Assembly: GCF_003583365.1 (NCBI RefSeq)
Contig: NZ_QXED01000013.1
Coordinates: 1 to 64,000 of the forward strand
DNA from: Fibrisoma montanum
GTDB lineage: Bacteria; Bacteroidota; Bacteroidia; Cytophagales; Spirosomataceae
Length of the DNA stretch: 64,000 bases
Direction: 5' to 3'
Shown: positions 51,889-61,200 of the stretch, piece by piece
Layout: every line of letters begins with the position of its first letter
How positions within the stretch are numbered: position 1 is the first letter of the stretch
The notes under the pieces: model-generated
The model's input: only the letters and a program-made list of their open reading frames with translations
What the model was told of the DNA's origin: nothing
Databases searched by the model: none
Translations under genes and position numbers: made by a program

Positions 51889-53835
51889 ATGCGACGCTAT
51901 CCAGGAATTACGCCGTTTAAGGTTCAGGATGCTCCCGTTTTTAAGGGGCGGGCTACCGAAACGCAGGAGGTTACCAACTTGATTCTGACCCAGAAAACGT
52001 TGGTGCTGTTTGCTAAATCGGGAATGGGTAAAACGTCATTGTTAAATGCGGGCGTTGTACCAGCGTTAAAGCGGTACGGATTTTACTCCATTCCCATTCG
52101 GTTTAACCAGTTTGCTTCCGGTGGGGGCGATGCAGAACAAACAGGACCCATGGCCCGGTTCATAAGCCAGTACCAGCAGGCTTATGATGCATTCAACCGG
52201 ACACGCTCCCGTGCCGAAGCCTTCGCACCTCAGGCAACGCTTCGCGAAGTAGTTAGCAATAACCCGTTCATATTGCGCAGACAGCCACTGATTCCACTGC
52301 TTGTTTTCGATCAATTTGAGGAGTTTTTTCGTACGTATCCCCAACGAGATCAGCGAGTTGCATTTCTGCAACAACTCGCTGAGTTACTCTCTGATACGAT
52401 GCAGCACGCCAATGGCTTTTCCGGCGAGCAAGTATTGGATCATGTAGAGAGTAAGCCTGTGAACGTACGAGTCGTGTTCTCCATCCGTTCAGATATGCTT
52501 AACCTGATGCAGGAAGTGAGTGATTTTCTGCCGTTTGTACTGCAAACGCGTTATGAATTGCTGCCCATGTTACGAAAGCAGGCTGAACAAGCCATACGAG
52601 AGCCGGGACTTGTAGCCGACGGACCATACGAAACAGGGCCTATTACGTTTCCTGATGCGTGCGTAAATGATATTCTGACGGGTGTACAGGATGCGTATTC
52701 TGGCGAAATTGAAAGTTTTCAACTCCAGTTGGTGTGTAGCTACCTGGAAGATAAATACATTGCTGAGGCTGGTGGACCCATTCCGTCGAAGGCCATCACC
52801 GTAAAACAGACCGACTATGGTGGCCTTACAGGCCTTCAAAACATAAACGAAGCGTACTTCTCAAATACAATTAACGCGATTAACGAGCAGCCAAGAACTG
52901 TGATCATGAGCCAGCTTGTTACGTTGCTTAACGATAATGGGAATCGTATCTTAAAAGAGGATAGCGAGTTGGATTTAATGTCTTCTGTAAAGGATAGACT
53001 GGTAGATCATCGGATTCTGAAACGTGACAAGATACAGGGTAATACGTATTATGAGATAAGCCACGACAAGATTGCACTGGGCGTAAAGAAAGAAAAAGAA
53101 AAGTTTGAAGCCGATCAAAAGCTTGCTCAAGAACGTAGTGAAAGAAACAGGAAAATCAGAAACGCAATTATAGGCTTAGGGATATTAACGCTAGTGCTTT
53201 CGTCATTTTTTACTATTGAGATAAACAGCACTAATAAAGAACTTGAAAGAAAGAGCGATTCACTAATCTTGGCCCAAGACTCACTTCAAAAGACGGTTGG
53301 GTTTTTACAGGATACCCGAGATTCTTTAAAAGCCAAGTCTGATACGCTGGAAAAGTATAATAATAAATTAAAGCAGGCCAGGCTCAAGAAAGCATGGAGC
53401 GATTTTGAAAATGCTAAAACGCTCATGAAGGCAAGATTATTTATGGAAGCGAAGAGAACTTTAGATAGCGTAGATGCAGGTACAAATAATGCGAATTTAT
53501 CCAGTTACCATCGGCTCAGAAAGTTAACAGATCAGGCACGCAAGATTTGCGAACAGATGATTCCTGTTCAGAAATTGATGGAGAAGGGAGCCTGCCTGGA
53601 AGGAATGTATTATCTGCGTTGCGCTAATGAGGCTTATGTAATGGCTAACGGTAAACAGAAAAAATTAAAAGGGCGTTTTAAAGCATACTATTTCTCAGAG
53701 AAACAATTAGCTACGCGCCTTCTGCTTACTGATCAGACTACCAGAAGCTACGCTTATTCAGGACTTAATCGAGCTGATTCGCCCATTAAAGACATCAACG
53801 TAATCGAGCAGTCGAAACCCTGTAACTGTAAATAG
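51889..53835 (+). CDS. Membrane-anchored nSTAND1-type ATPase
   Basis: A 648-aa protein. Begins with the nSTAND1 signature YPGITPFKVQDAPVFKGR; Walker A is KSGMGKTS (43-50), Walker B is PLLVFDQFEE (136-145), and the sensor Arg lies in VVFSIRSDM (near 200). A winged-helix region follows (LQLVCSYLEDKY...). Then comes one TM helix (about 425-445), a coiled coil (446-515) and a helical C-terminus that would lie in the periplasm. STAND ATPases are signal-triggered switches of defence and cell death; usually a WD40 or TPR sensor is fused where this one has the TM helix and coiled coil. It lies between the SIR2/TIR and exported-protein genes. Confidence 0.85.
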   Translation: MRRYPGITPFKVQDAPVFKGRATETQEVTNLILTQKTLVLFAKSGMGKTSLLNAGVVPALKRYGFYSIPIRFNQFASGGGDAEQTGPMARFISQYQQAYDAFNRTRSRAEAFAPQATLREVVSNNPFILRRQPLIPLLVFDQFEEFFRTYPQRDQRVAFLQQLAELLSDTMQHANGFSGEQVLDHVESKPVNVRVVFSIRSDMLNLMQEVSDFLPFVLQTRYELLPMLRKQAEQAIREPGLVADGPYETGPITFPDACVNDILTGVQDAYSGEIESFQLQLVCSYLEDKYIAEAGGPIPSKAITVKQTDYGGLTGLQNINEAYFSNTINAINEQPRTVIMSQLVTLLNDNGNRILKEDSELDLMSSVKDRLVDHRILKRDKIQGNTYYEISHDKIALGVKKEKEKFEADQKLAQERSERNRKIRNAIIGLGILTLVLSSFFTIEINSTNKELERKSDSLILAQDSLQKTVGFLQDTRDSLKAKSDTLEKYNNKLKQARLKKAWSDFENAKTLMKARLFMEAKRTLDSVDAGTNNANLSSYHRLRKLTDQARKICEQMIPVQKLMEKGACLEGMYYLRCANEAYVMANGKQKKLKGRFKAYYFSEKQLATRLLLTDQTTRSYAYSGLNRADSPIKDINVIEQSKPCNCK

Positions 53836-53837
53836 CT

Positions 53838-55298
53838 ATGAAAGCGACTCTTTTCTGCTTACAAGTAGTGTTTGGCATGGCTCCGTTGTTCGGATGGTGT
53901 CAGCACAAGCTCATGGGCTCGTTCCAGTCAGATTTTATTGTCCCTAATGGCAAAGAGTCTAACTACCCTAATCTCAATTATAAAAATCGAAATTTATCCT
54001 CAAAGGCAAAAAATTATAACTACTTAGATTCATCGAAAGTTGAGGATCGACTTATTCTAAGTATCGGTAATTTTTTTCGGTCAAAAGTTGCTGGAAATGA
54101 CCTGCTGGATAAATACGATCCCGAAGCAACAGCTATACGAAAGGCCTTACACGAGTTATTAACCGGATATTCAAAATATAAACTGTTGAAAGGCGATTCC
54201 ACTAATTATATTAAAAAAAGCACTGTGTTTCAAGATGCTACGTACGTAGCTGAGCGGCCGGAACCAAAACCGAAAATTAACTTGTCGTTGAATAAAGGTG
54301 CCGGTCAGAATGATCTGCTCACCATACATGAAGTGGGAAAACCGGGATATACCATCAAATTCAGGGGGGACTGTGCATCATCGGTGGATACTTGTCTGAC
54401 ACATTTATTGGCAAAGAATGATAAGTTCATTGCTATTGCGACCCGTGGTCAGCTTCAAGTAAGAAAAAAAGAATCGGGTTGTCTAATTGGAAAAATGGGG
54501 ACTAATCATAGACCTCTAACGTATGCGTTTTCTGATCGTACATCAATGTTGCATGCCATTCATCAGTCGAATCCAGTTGAACTGTTTCTAATTGATACTG
54601 TCGGTAGGCTTACTACTATGAGCCTGCCCGAAAGCCTTATGAGGTCGAATTACCGCATCGATCAAATTTTGCCAGACCACAATCTGTTGGTGACACGACG
54701 TATTTTGAACGGGCAGGCAACAGAGATAGTGATCTTTAATTTAAACGAGACACAAATAGAACGGCAGCAACTTCTCATCAAAACCTTACCTTATGTCGTT
54801 AGTCAATGCCGATTGGAGCCTTCCCGTTCAGACCAGTGGCTATTGGCCGCATACCATCCTGACCAACAGGGTTATCACTTATTCCGTCACCAACTCGACA
54901 CGTTAATAAGCCTAACGGAGTCACTTGTTAAAGAATACGAGTTTGATGCAACTCAGGCCCGAATTCTCGCTTTACAGAATGATGGTACATTGATTGCTTT
55001 TGATCTGGATAATCCTCAAAAGCTGATTCTTAATGTTAAGAACGCTCGTTTTTTCGACTGGCGCAAACAGGATAATCTGATTGTGTACTGGAAGCAGATC
55101 AAGGAAAAAGAATGGGCATTGCACGCGCAAAACATAAACAGTCGGCTGACAAAGCCTAAAAACGGGTTTATCTATGAAACCGATCTTCGGCCTGACGTTC
55201 CTCGGATTAGACTGGAAGGAGATACAGTGCGTTTTGTAGATCGTTTTAATAATACTGATAATTCGGTCAGTATCGCGCGTATACGAATCGATCAATAG
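53838..55298 (+). CDS. Exported protein with propeller-like pattern
   Basis: A 486-aa protein with an N-terminal signal sequence (about 22 residues). The first 150 mature residues are Lys/Asn-rich; the rest has repeated strand patterns (KFIAIATRGQLQVRK, EIVIFNLNETQIERQ, WLLAAYHPDQQGYHLFRHQLD, GTLIAFDLDN, RIRLEGDTVRFVDR), suggesting a six- or seven-bladed beta propeller in the periplasm. Family not recognised. AT-rich base composition. Starts 2 nt after the STAND gene, which normally carries such a propeller itself; it may be the separate sensor module. Confidence 0.6.
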   Translation: MKATLFCLQVVFGMAPLFGWCQHKLMGSFQSDFIVPNGKESNYPNLNYKNRNLSSKAKNYNYLDSSKVEDRLILSIGNFFRSKVAGNDLLDKYDPEATAIRKALHELLTGYSKYKLLKGDSTNYIKKSTVFQDATYVAERPEPKPKINLSLNKGAGQNDLLTIHEVGKPGYTIKFRGDCASSVDTCLTHLLAKNDKFIAIATRGQLQVRKKESGCLIGKMGTNHRPLTYAFSDRTSMLHAIHQSNPVELFLIDTVGRLTTMSLPESLMRSNYRIDQILPDHNLLVTRRILNGQATEIVIFNLNETQIERQQLLIKTLPYVVSQCRLEPSRSDQWLLAAYHPDQQGYHLFRHQLDTLISLTESLVKEYEFDATQARILALQNDGTLIAFDLDNPQKLILNVKNARFFDWRKQDNLIVYWKQIKEKEWALHAQNINSRLTKPKNGFIYETDLRPDVPRIRLEGDTVRFVDRFNNTDNSVSIARIRIDQ

Positions 55299-55300
55299 CG

Positions 55301-56488
55301 TTACCGTTTTTGCCGCATCAGTCGCATCCATTGGTTGTATAGCTCATTACTGAATTCATCCAGCATGTTGGCAGTAACCGGCTCACCAGAAAGGGGGAAT
55401 GAATTAAAGGACCCTGCGGCTGAATCTTGCCAATTACACTCGACAGTGGGTAATACAATGGGTGGAGAGCTTAGTTGCCCTGTGTCGAAACGAGCCTTGG
55501 TTAGGCTGATCACCTGTTCCAGCAAAGGGTTTGTGAGAAAAGCGTCGTTGACTAACAGAAATACAAAGTCGGCCAGATTTAGATTGTCAGTTAGTTGTGA
55601 TGTTCGCTGAGTTGCATCGGTTCGTGAATCGTCCTGCCAGATAGAATCCATTTTTCCATAGAGCCGAAAAGCCACTTGAATCTGGTGAACGAGGGTTTGC
55701 GCTACTTCTTTATCCGCTATCGTATAGGATAGAAAAAACGAGAACGGACGTCCGGCTGCTGATTTGGGTGTTACCCTGTATAGGGCATTAAGTTCGGTGG
55801 ATTTACTAAGAACAGGAGCTTTAGGTGGAATTAGCGTCCAGTTTCGCTGCTCGTCGGTGAGGTCGTCGCGCTTGTGCAGCTGCCACGGAAAATCGGCTGA
55901 CTTCCGCATTGATCCTCCCCGGTGATCATCTGCTAACTGGCCCAGAGGCTGATCAGGATGGTTCTTGAAATAACGTTTTGTAGCTTCAAAGGCGTCTTCT
56001 ACGGTGGTTGATTGATTAATGTCACCAAGGATTTCATAGAATTTCTTGGCAACCAGTACGGCGGTTTTGTCGCTGATTGCTTTACTGGTACCAACCACGT
56101 AGGGAATACCGGCTTGTAGTAAAGCCCGGGCGGTAGTATCCGAACAGCAGCTATTAAGAAAAACGAAGCGCAGTGGTTTGGGTAAGCGTTTAAATAGAGC
56201 ACTCAGATCATCGTTGGCTAGTTGCATCGTGCCACCGGGCCCCTGCATTAATAAACCTTCTTCCGACGAATGGCCAATGTAATGAAGCATGGTGATAGCT
56301 TGACCAGAAGATGTACCGAACAGGTCCCAGAGGGACGGGTAGTCGAGGCTGTTCAGTTCGGATAAGTCAACCAGTTCACCAGCATCATATAAGATCGCTC
56401 CTCGAATTTCGCGCCGTTCACGATCGAGTTGTTTTAAAAAATCAGGAGTTAGATTAGCTGTTGTGATGAGTAGTTTTTCGCTTGCCAT
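55301..56488 (-). CDS. CHAT protease fused to a TIR-like domain
   Basis: A 395-aa protein. Residues 1-200 are a CHAT (caspase-like) protease: His73 in HYIGHSSEEG and Cys114 in VFLNSCCSD, with YVVGTSKAISD and the FYEIL helix after it. Residues 250-390 resemble a TIR domain: PFSFFLSYTIADKEVAQTL, ADFVFLLVNDAFLTNP, and PIVLPTVECNW near the end. CHAT enzymes act as cell-death proteases in several conflict systems and TIR domains may make or sense NAD-derived signals. The gene is convergent with the propeller gene (2-nt gap) and divergent from the GH19/gasdermin unit, sharing a 203-nt regulatory gap. Confidence 0.82.
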   Translation of the reverse strand: MASEKLLITTANLTPDFLKQLDRERREIRGAILYDAGELVDLSELNSLDYPSLWDLFGTSSGQAITMLHYIGHSSEEGLLMQGPGGTMQLANDDLSALFKRLPKPLRFVFLNSCCSDTTARALLQAGIPYVVGTSKAISDKTAVLVAKKFYEILGDINQSTTVEDAFEATKRYFKNHPDQPLGQLADDHRGGSMRKSADFPWQLHKRDDLTDEQRNWTLIPPKAPVLSKSTELNALYRVTPKSAAGRPFSFFLSYTIADKEVAQTLVHQIQVAFRLYGKMDSIWQDDSRTDATQRTSQLTDNLNLADFVFLLVNDAFLTNPLLEQVISLTKARFDTGQLSSPPIVLPTVECNWQDSAAGSFNSFPLSGEPVTANMLDEFSNELYNQWMRLMRQKR

Positions 56489-56632
56489 ATAGATGTCAAA
56501 TAGTACATGCTAAACATAAGTCTAGATTCGATTGCTAAAGCCAATAACTCTGTAAATCTAATTCAACAGTACTTTGGCCAATTTTCGAAGGTTTTTGGCC
56601 GGTTTCCATACGTCTGATCCTGCCAAAGACGC

Positions 56633-56640
56633 TACGTTTG
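56633..56640 (+). promoter_or_regulatory. -7 promoter element before the GH19/gasdermin unit
   Basis: TACGTTTG is a perfect TAnnTTTG element, 51 nt before the GH19 ATG in the divergent gap. A clear -33 TTTG at the right spacing is missing (the nearest T-rich box is at 56603), so the promoter may need an activator. Confidence 0.5.
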
Positions 56641-56691
56641 TTACACGCAAATCGCGGGAAGTCAACCGATTCACCATAATCCACAACAGCC

Positions 56692-57303
56692 ATGTTCCAG
56701 TTCAACGAAAATAAACTGATCGACACGTATCAAAGTCGGTTTGGACGCCTGCATCTGCCAATGGTCCAGGCGCTGGGTTTCCTGAAAGTGCAGGTAGAGA
56801 ACGATGTCCGTTTCTCCGGGTCGGTGAAAGATCGGCAGCAACTGGCCTACTGCCTGGCCACGTTCAAATGGGAAACCGCCCACACCATGCTGCCCATCGA
56901 TGAGTTCGGTTCGGATGATTACTTTAACCGGCGCTACGGGCCACACACCAGGGTAGGCCGGATGTTGGGCAACACGCAGGTAGGCGACGGCGCTCGGTTT
57001 CACGGTCGTGGCTACGTGCAGCTAACGGGCTGGGCTAACTACCAGAGGGCTAGTCAGCGATTTAAGGTCGATCTGATTACATCGCCCGATCTGGCCAAAG
57101 AGCCTAAGCTGGCTTATGAAATTGCTGTTAATGGTATGCGGGAGGGCTGGTTTACCGGTCGTAAACTCGATCAGTTCATTAAAGAAGGCGTTCCACCCGA
57201 ATACGAAAAGGCCCGGTCAATCATCAACGGTACCGATAAAGCCCAGACCATTGCCGATATCGCCCGCCGGTACGATGAAGTCCTCACGGCGGCTTTACGT
57301 TAG
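56692..57303 (+). CDS. Signal-less GH19 chitinase/lysozyme-like hydrolase
   Basis: A 203-aa protein of the glycoside hydrolase family 19 / endolysin type. The catalytic-type Glu lies in FKWETAHTM (Glu61), a second Glu follows in IDEFGSDDYF (Glu71), and the family block FHGRGYVQLTGWANYQ is at 103-118. It probably cuts the glycan backbone of peptidoglycan (or chitin). No signal peptide is visible, so it would stay in the cytosol unless released. No phage structural gene or transposase is nearby. It is first in line before the gasdermin gene (44-nt gap), which suggests a wall-lysing partner of the pore. Confidence 0.88.
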   Translation: MFQFNENKLIDTYQSRFGRLHLPMVQALGFLKVQVENDVRFSGSVKDRQQLAYCLATFKWETAHTMLPIDEFGSDDYFNRRYGPHTRVGRMLGNTQVGDGARFHGRGYVQLTGWANYQRASQRFKVDLITSPDLAKEPKLAYEIAVNGMREGWFTGRKLDQFIKEGVPPEYEKARSIINGTDKAQTIADIARRYDEVLTAALR

Positions 57304-57347
57304 TTTGATTGCTTATCATTGTCGTACACCACAACCCTCCCTTTACC

Positions 57348-58193
57348 ATGAGTTTTCAAATCCGCCTGTGTCGAAACGACACCACGACGTACCTGCGCGA
57401 TACCTTCAAGGCAACTCCGCTGCTGGTACCCGAAGCCCGGGTTAAACCCCTGATGGTAGTTGCCCGACGTAATGCCGACATTCAGTTTCGGGGCGAGCTA
57501 CGCTTCCTGCTCGACGATCCGGACTGGGCGTTCGGCCTGCGCGACGAAGCTGTTTCGTCCGCTAGCCTGGACAAAACCCGTAAGGTCGATGCAGGACTGG
57601 GCCTCCAGATTTTGCGGGGATTTCTGAAAGGCCTGAACGCGGGTCATGCACCGGTGGAGGCATCGCTGAGTGGCGTAAAAACGCTGTCCTTATCTTTTCA
57701 CAACGTACGTCGTCACTTCGCCGATCTCAACGAACTGGGGCTGGCCCTGGCCGGTCGGCGGCTGAACCTGAACCACCCGTCGCTGGGCCTGTTTCGGGGC
57801 GACGACCCGTACCAGATGCTGCTCGTGTCCGATGCCATCGTCAGCAGCGAGTTTTCCATCAACAAAGAGTCGGGTGGAGAAGGCAGCCTGGAAGCCGGTG
57901 TGCCGGCCCTGCACGATTACCTCGCCAAGGCTCAAACCAATCTCAGACGCGTATCAAACACAAAGTCGTCTATTACGTTTGAGGGTGATCAACCGCTGAC
58001 GTTTGCGTTTTCGTGTGTGCGCTTGGAGACCGACCCAGCTACGGGGGCTTTGCAGATTCTGGAAGCGGTCACGCTGCGGGGCGATGGACCGCAGGAATCG
58101 CAGCCGCGCATACTGCTCGACAATGACCTGAACGAACCAGGGCTGCTGGTATTCGACGACGAGCCGGCTACCACAGAGAAATCTGACAAATGA
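57348..58193 (+). CDS. Bacterial gasdermin (bGSDM)-like pore-forming protein
   Basis: A 281-aa protein with bGSDM features: a Cys at position 8 near the N-terminus (palmitoylated in studied bGSDMs), YLRDTF followed by LLVPEARVKPL (residues 25-35), a G-rich turn, an amphipathic strand-rich middle (LSLSFHNVRRHF, MLLVSDAIVSSEFSI), the late strand PLTFAFSCVRL, and a flexible acidic tail of about 25 residues. In known systems a protease cuts the C-terminal tail to free the pore-forming part. A caspase-like gene follows, as expected. ATG 57348 is chosen because it sets Cys8 near the end; an upstream start at 57309 adds 13 residues. No signal peptide or TM helix. Confidence 0.83.
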   Translation: MSFQIRLCRNDTTTYLRDTFKATPLLVPEARVKPLMVVARRNADIQFRGELRFLLDDPDWAFGLRDEAVSSASLDKTRKVDAGLGLQILRGFLKGLNAGHAPVEASLSGVKTLSLSFHNVRRHFADLNELGLALAGRRLNLNHPSLGLFRGDDPYQMLLVSDAIVSSEFSINKESGGEGSLEAGVPALHDYLAKAQTNLRRVSNTKSSITFEGDQPLTFAFSCVRLETDPATGALQILEAVTLRGDGPQESQPRILLDNDLNEPGLLVFDDEPATTEKSDK

Positions 58194-58204
58194 ACTTTTA
58201 GTCC

Positions 58205-58243
58205 TTGATAATCAGTGGTATTATCAATAGGTTTGTTTCAAAC
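58205..58243 (+). promoter_or_regulatory. Near-consensus promoter with palindromic operator before the caspase gene
   Basis: TTGA (58205-58208) and TAGGTTTG (58228-58235) are spaced by 19 nt, an almost ideal Bacteroidota -33/-7 pair. The 8-bp palindrome TTGATAAT (58205-58212) and ATTATCAA (58220-58227) fills the spacer exactly up to the -7 box, so a dimeric repressor could block it. A second small palindrome GTTTG-TTT-CAAAC (58231-58243) overlaps the -7 box and the expected transcript start. ATG of the caspase gene is at 58255. Confidence 0.65.
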
Positions 58244-58254
58244 CCTTTCACACC

Positions 58255-61200
58255 ATGACAACCCCTAACCCGACTTCAACGAAAGCAGATACGCCCCACC
58301 TGTACGCTCTTCTGGTAGGTATCGGCGCGTATAAACAAGTGAAAGCATTGAGCGGTCCGGTCAACGATGCTCAGGCTGTAGAACGGTACATTCAGCAACT
58401 CACCGATTTCAACGTTCATCCGCTTGTCCTGACCGACCGGCAGGCTACTAAAGCGGCTGTTATCGACGGATTTCTGAACCATTTAATTCAGGCCGGACCA
58501 AACGACACGGTCTTGTTTTTCTTTGCTGGTCATGGGACGCAGGAAGATGCTGATCCCGGTCTGTGGCCAACCGAGACCGACAGAAAACTGGAGTCCCTGG
58601 TCTGTTATGATGGCGATGCCGGTAGCCCCTGGAACTACCTCCTGGCCGACAAGGAACTCCGTTACCTGATCGGGAAAGTGAGCGCTACAGGAGCGCACAT
58701 CGCGACGATTTTTGACTGCTGTCATTCGGGCGACAACACTCGTTCGGCTGATATAGTGGCTGAACTGCTCAGTGGGAGAGACGTGCGGGAACGGCAGATA
58801 CAACCGTTTGCCGGTTGGCGTCCCTATGAAGCTTTTTGCTTTCATAATGAATTCTCTGAAGAACTGCTACGGGATCAGGGGATAGGCGTGGTGCTACCGC
58901 AGGGGGCGCACGTGCAGATAGCCGCCTGCCAGTCGGACGAAACGGCTAAAGAAGTAGATGGCGAGGGCGTGTTTACCAAAAGCCTGCTGGCTGTGCTGAA
59001 GGCCTCTCATGGGCAGTTGTCGTACCAGGATCTGCATAACCGCGTTCGGCAGTACCTGCGGTTTAGTTACGTGCAACGGCCAAGAGTGTATACACCGGAT
59101 GAGAAGACAGATGGGTTACTAAACCGGGGTTTCCTGAATCGTCCGGTAGAGACAGGTACCGTAACGGCGTCGATCCTGTATAACAACGAGAAAGGCTGGC
59201 TACTCGATGTGGGCGCTATTCATGGGGTTGGGCAGACAGCCCGCACCATTCGACTTTATGATCCAATCACGCAAACGGCTCATCCGGTCGAAGTTGGTGA
59301 AATTGGCGCTGATTACACCATACTGACTATCGCTGACGATATCCGGCAGCGCCTGGACAAAGCCGTTGTGTACCGGGCTACCGTTGAGGGCCTGCTCACG
59401 CAGCCCATCCGGCTTCACTACAAAAATCACGATGGGCTGAAAAGTGAACTCACCGACTGGCTGGCGTCAACGGATTCGGGGCAACCTGATTCGCTGGACG
59501 GCATCATGATTCTTGAAGACGATGAAAAACAGGCCGATTACACGCTGCATAGCCGGAATGGCCTGTATTATCTCGCACGTCCTTGTGACGAGAACCGACC
59601 GCTGGTTGAACCTATCCGGTCCGATGATCCCGAAAAATTTACGACACTAACCCGTTACCTCAAACAGATCGCGCGGTGGCAATACCTCCGGGACCTGCGT
59701 AATCCGGCATTGGACGAGCCACGACTGAGCGTTTCAATAACGGTTGGCGATAGTGAGCCCGTTTCGGTGACGGGCGCTAACCCTGACCCGGTACCCGTTT
59801 CGTTTACAAAACAGGCCGATGGCACCTGGAGTACGTCGCTGACGATCCGGCTGACGAACACAACCAATCGGCCACTGTTCTGCACCCCTTTGTATCTGTC
59901 GCGGGACTTCATATCAGACCCTACTTATCTATCTAAAATTCATCAACTAATTAAACCGGGTGACAGCATTGAGCTGTCGCAGTCAGATATATATGACTCG
60001 AACATACGCTATAGCCCAATGGGATTTGGGCTGGAAGAAGTAATCCGGCAATACAACTGGCCTAAAGCGACTGAATACTTCAAGCTGATTGTAACGACCG
60101 ACCCGCTTTCTGAGGTAACCCTGAACTTTTTAACGCTCGAAAAGCTTCCGGACCCACCGGTCCTGGTACTCGATGACGATCGGGGTGGATCGAAGCCACC
60201 GTCAACCCGAACGGTTGCGCTTCCACAGTGGAGTACCCAGACGATTACGCTCGATCTGATCAATCCAGAATACAATAAAGTTCGGCTAAACGAACTGGAA
60301 CGCATGCTAGCCGTACCGGAGGATGAGCAACTGGTCGATGACACGGCGATTCGTCTGGAAAAGAACAAGCGGTTTATGATGGCCGATTTTGCGCTTGGTC
60401 TGTACTACGAAACGGATACAACCAACCCCCTCCATCCGACACTTAAGCTGCGCGACGAACTGACCGTGATTCAGCCCGACGGCGAACGGGGCCTGTTCAA
60501 GGATCTGGCGCTGAATCTGGCCAACAAGGCGGCTAACTGGTCCCAGAACCGGCAGTATCGGCAGCGGCTGGTCAGCTATCCCGACGAGCTACGGATCGTG
60601 GCCGAGGGGGATTCATGGTTTCAGTATCCGTTTCTGCTGCGCGACGTAGTCGATTACCTGTCGGGCGTTTACACGGTGTACAGCGTGGCCGCTGCCGGTG
60701 CTACCCTGAAGGACTACCTGAAAGATAGCCGGTTCACCGAAGCGATTAACGCGATAAAGCCGGGTTTCTTTCTGCTCAGTGGTGGAGGGAACGATCTGCT
60801 GGGCGAAGGATTCGCAGAACTGATTGCCGACGTGCCAAACCCTGCTCAGACCGGTCCTGAGCGTTACCTGGCGCATGGGTTTGAGAAAAAACTGACCGAT
60901 ATAGAAGAACACTTCAAACGGATTTTTGAGCTGGTCAGTCTCGCCAATTCGCAGGTGAAAGTACTCGTCCACGGCTACGATTACGTAGTGCCCGCCGGGT
61001 CCCACAAATTGCCGGGCGGTTCGGTGTGGATGGGTAACGTGCTGACGCAGAAAGGTGTCAGTAATCCGGCCGAGCGGGAAGCTATAGCCCGCTACGTGAT
61101 CGACGCCTTCAACGAGCGGCTGCGTGGGGTGGCAGCTGCCTTTCCGAACGTAACGTACCTCGATCTGCGGGGTACCATCCAGCGTACCGAGCGGCTGGCC

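Noticed and set aside
56692-57303. GH19 gene as remnant of a prophage lysis module
   Set aside because: No holin, spanin, tail, capsid, integrase or terminase gene is near; the next gene is the gasdermin-like one. A phage origin in the distant past remains possible.
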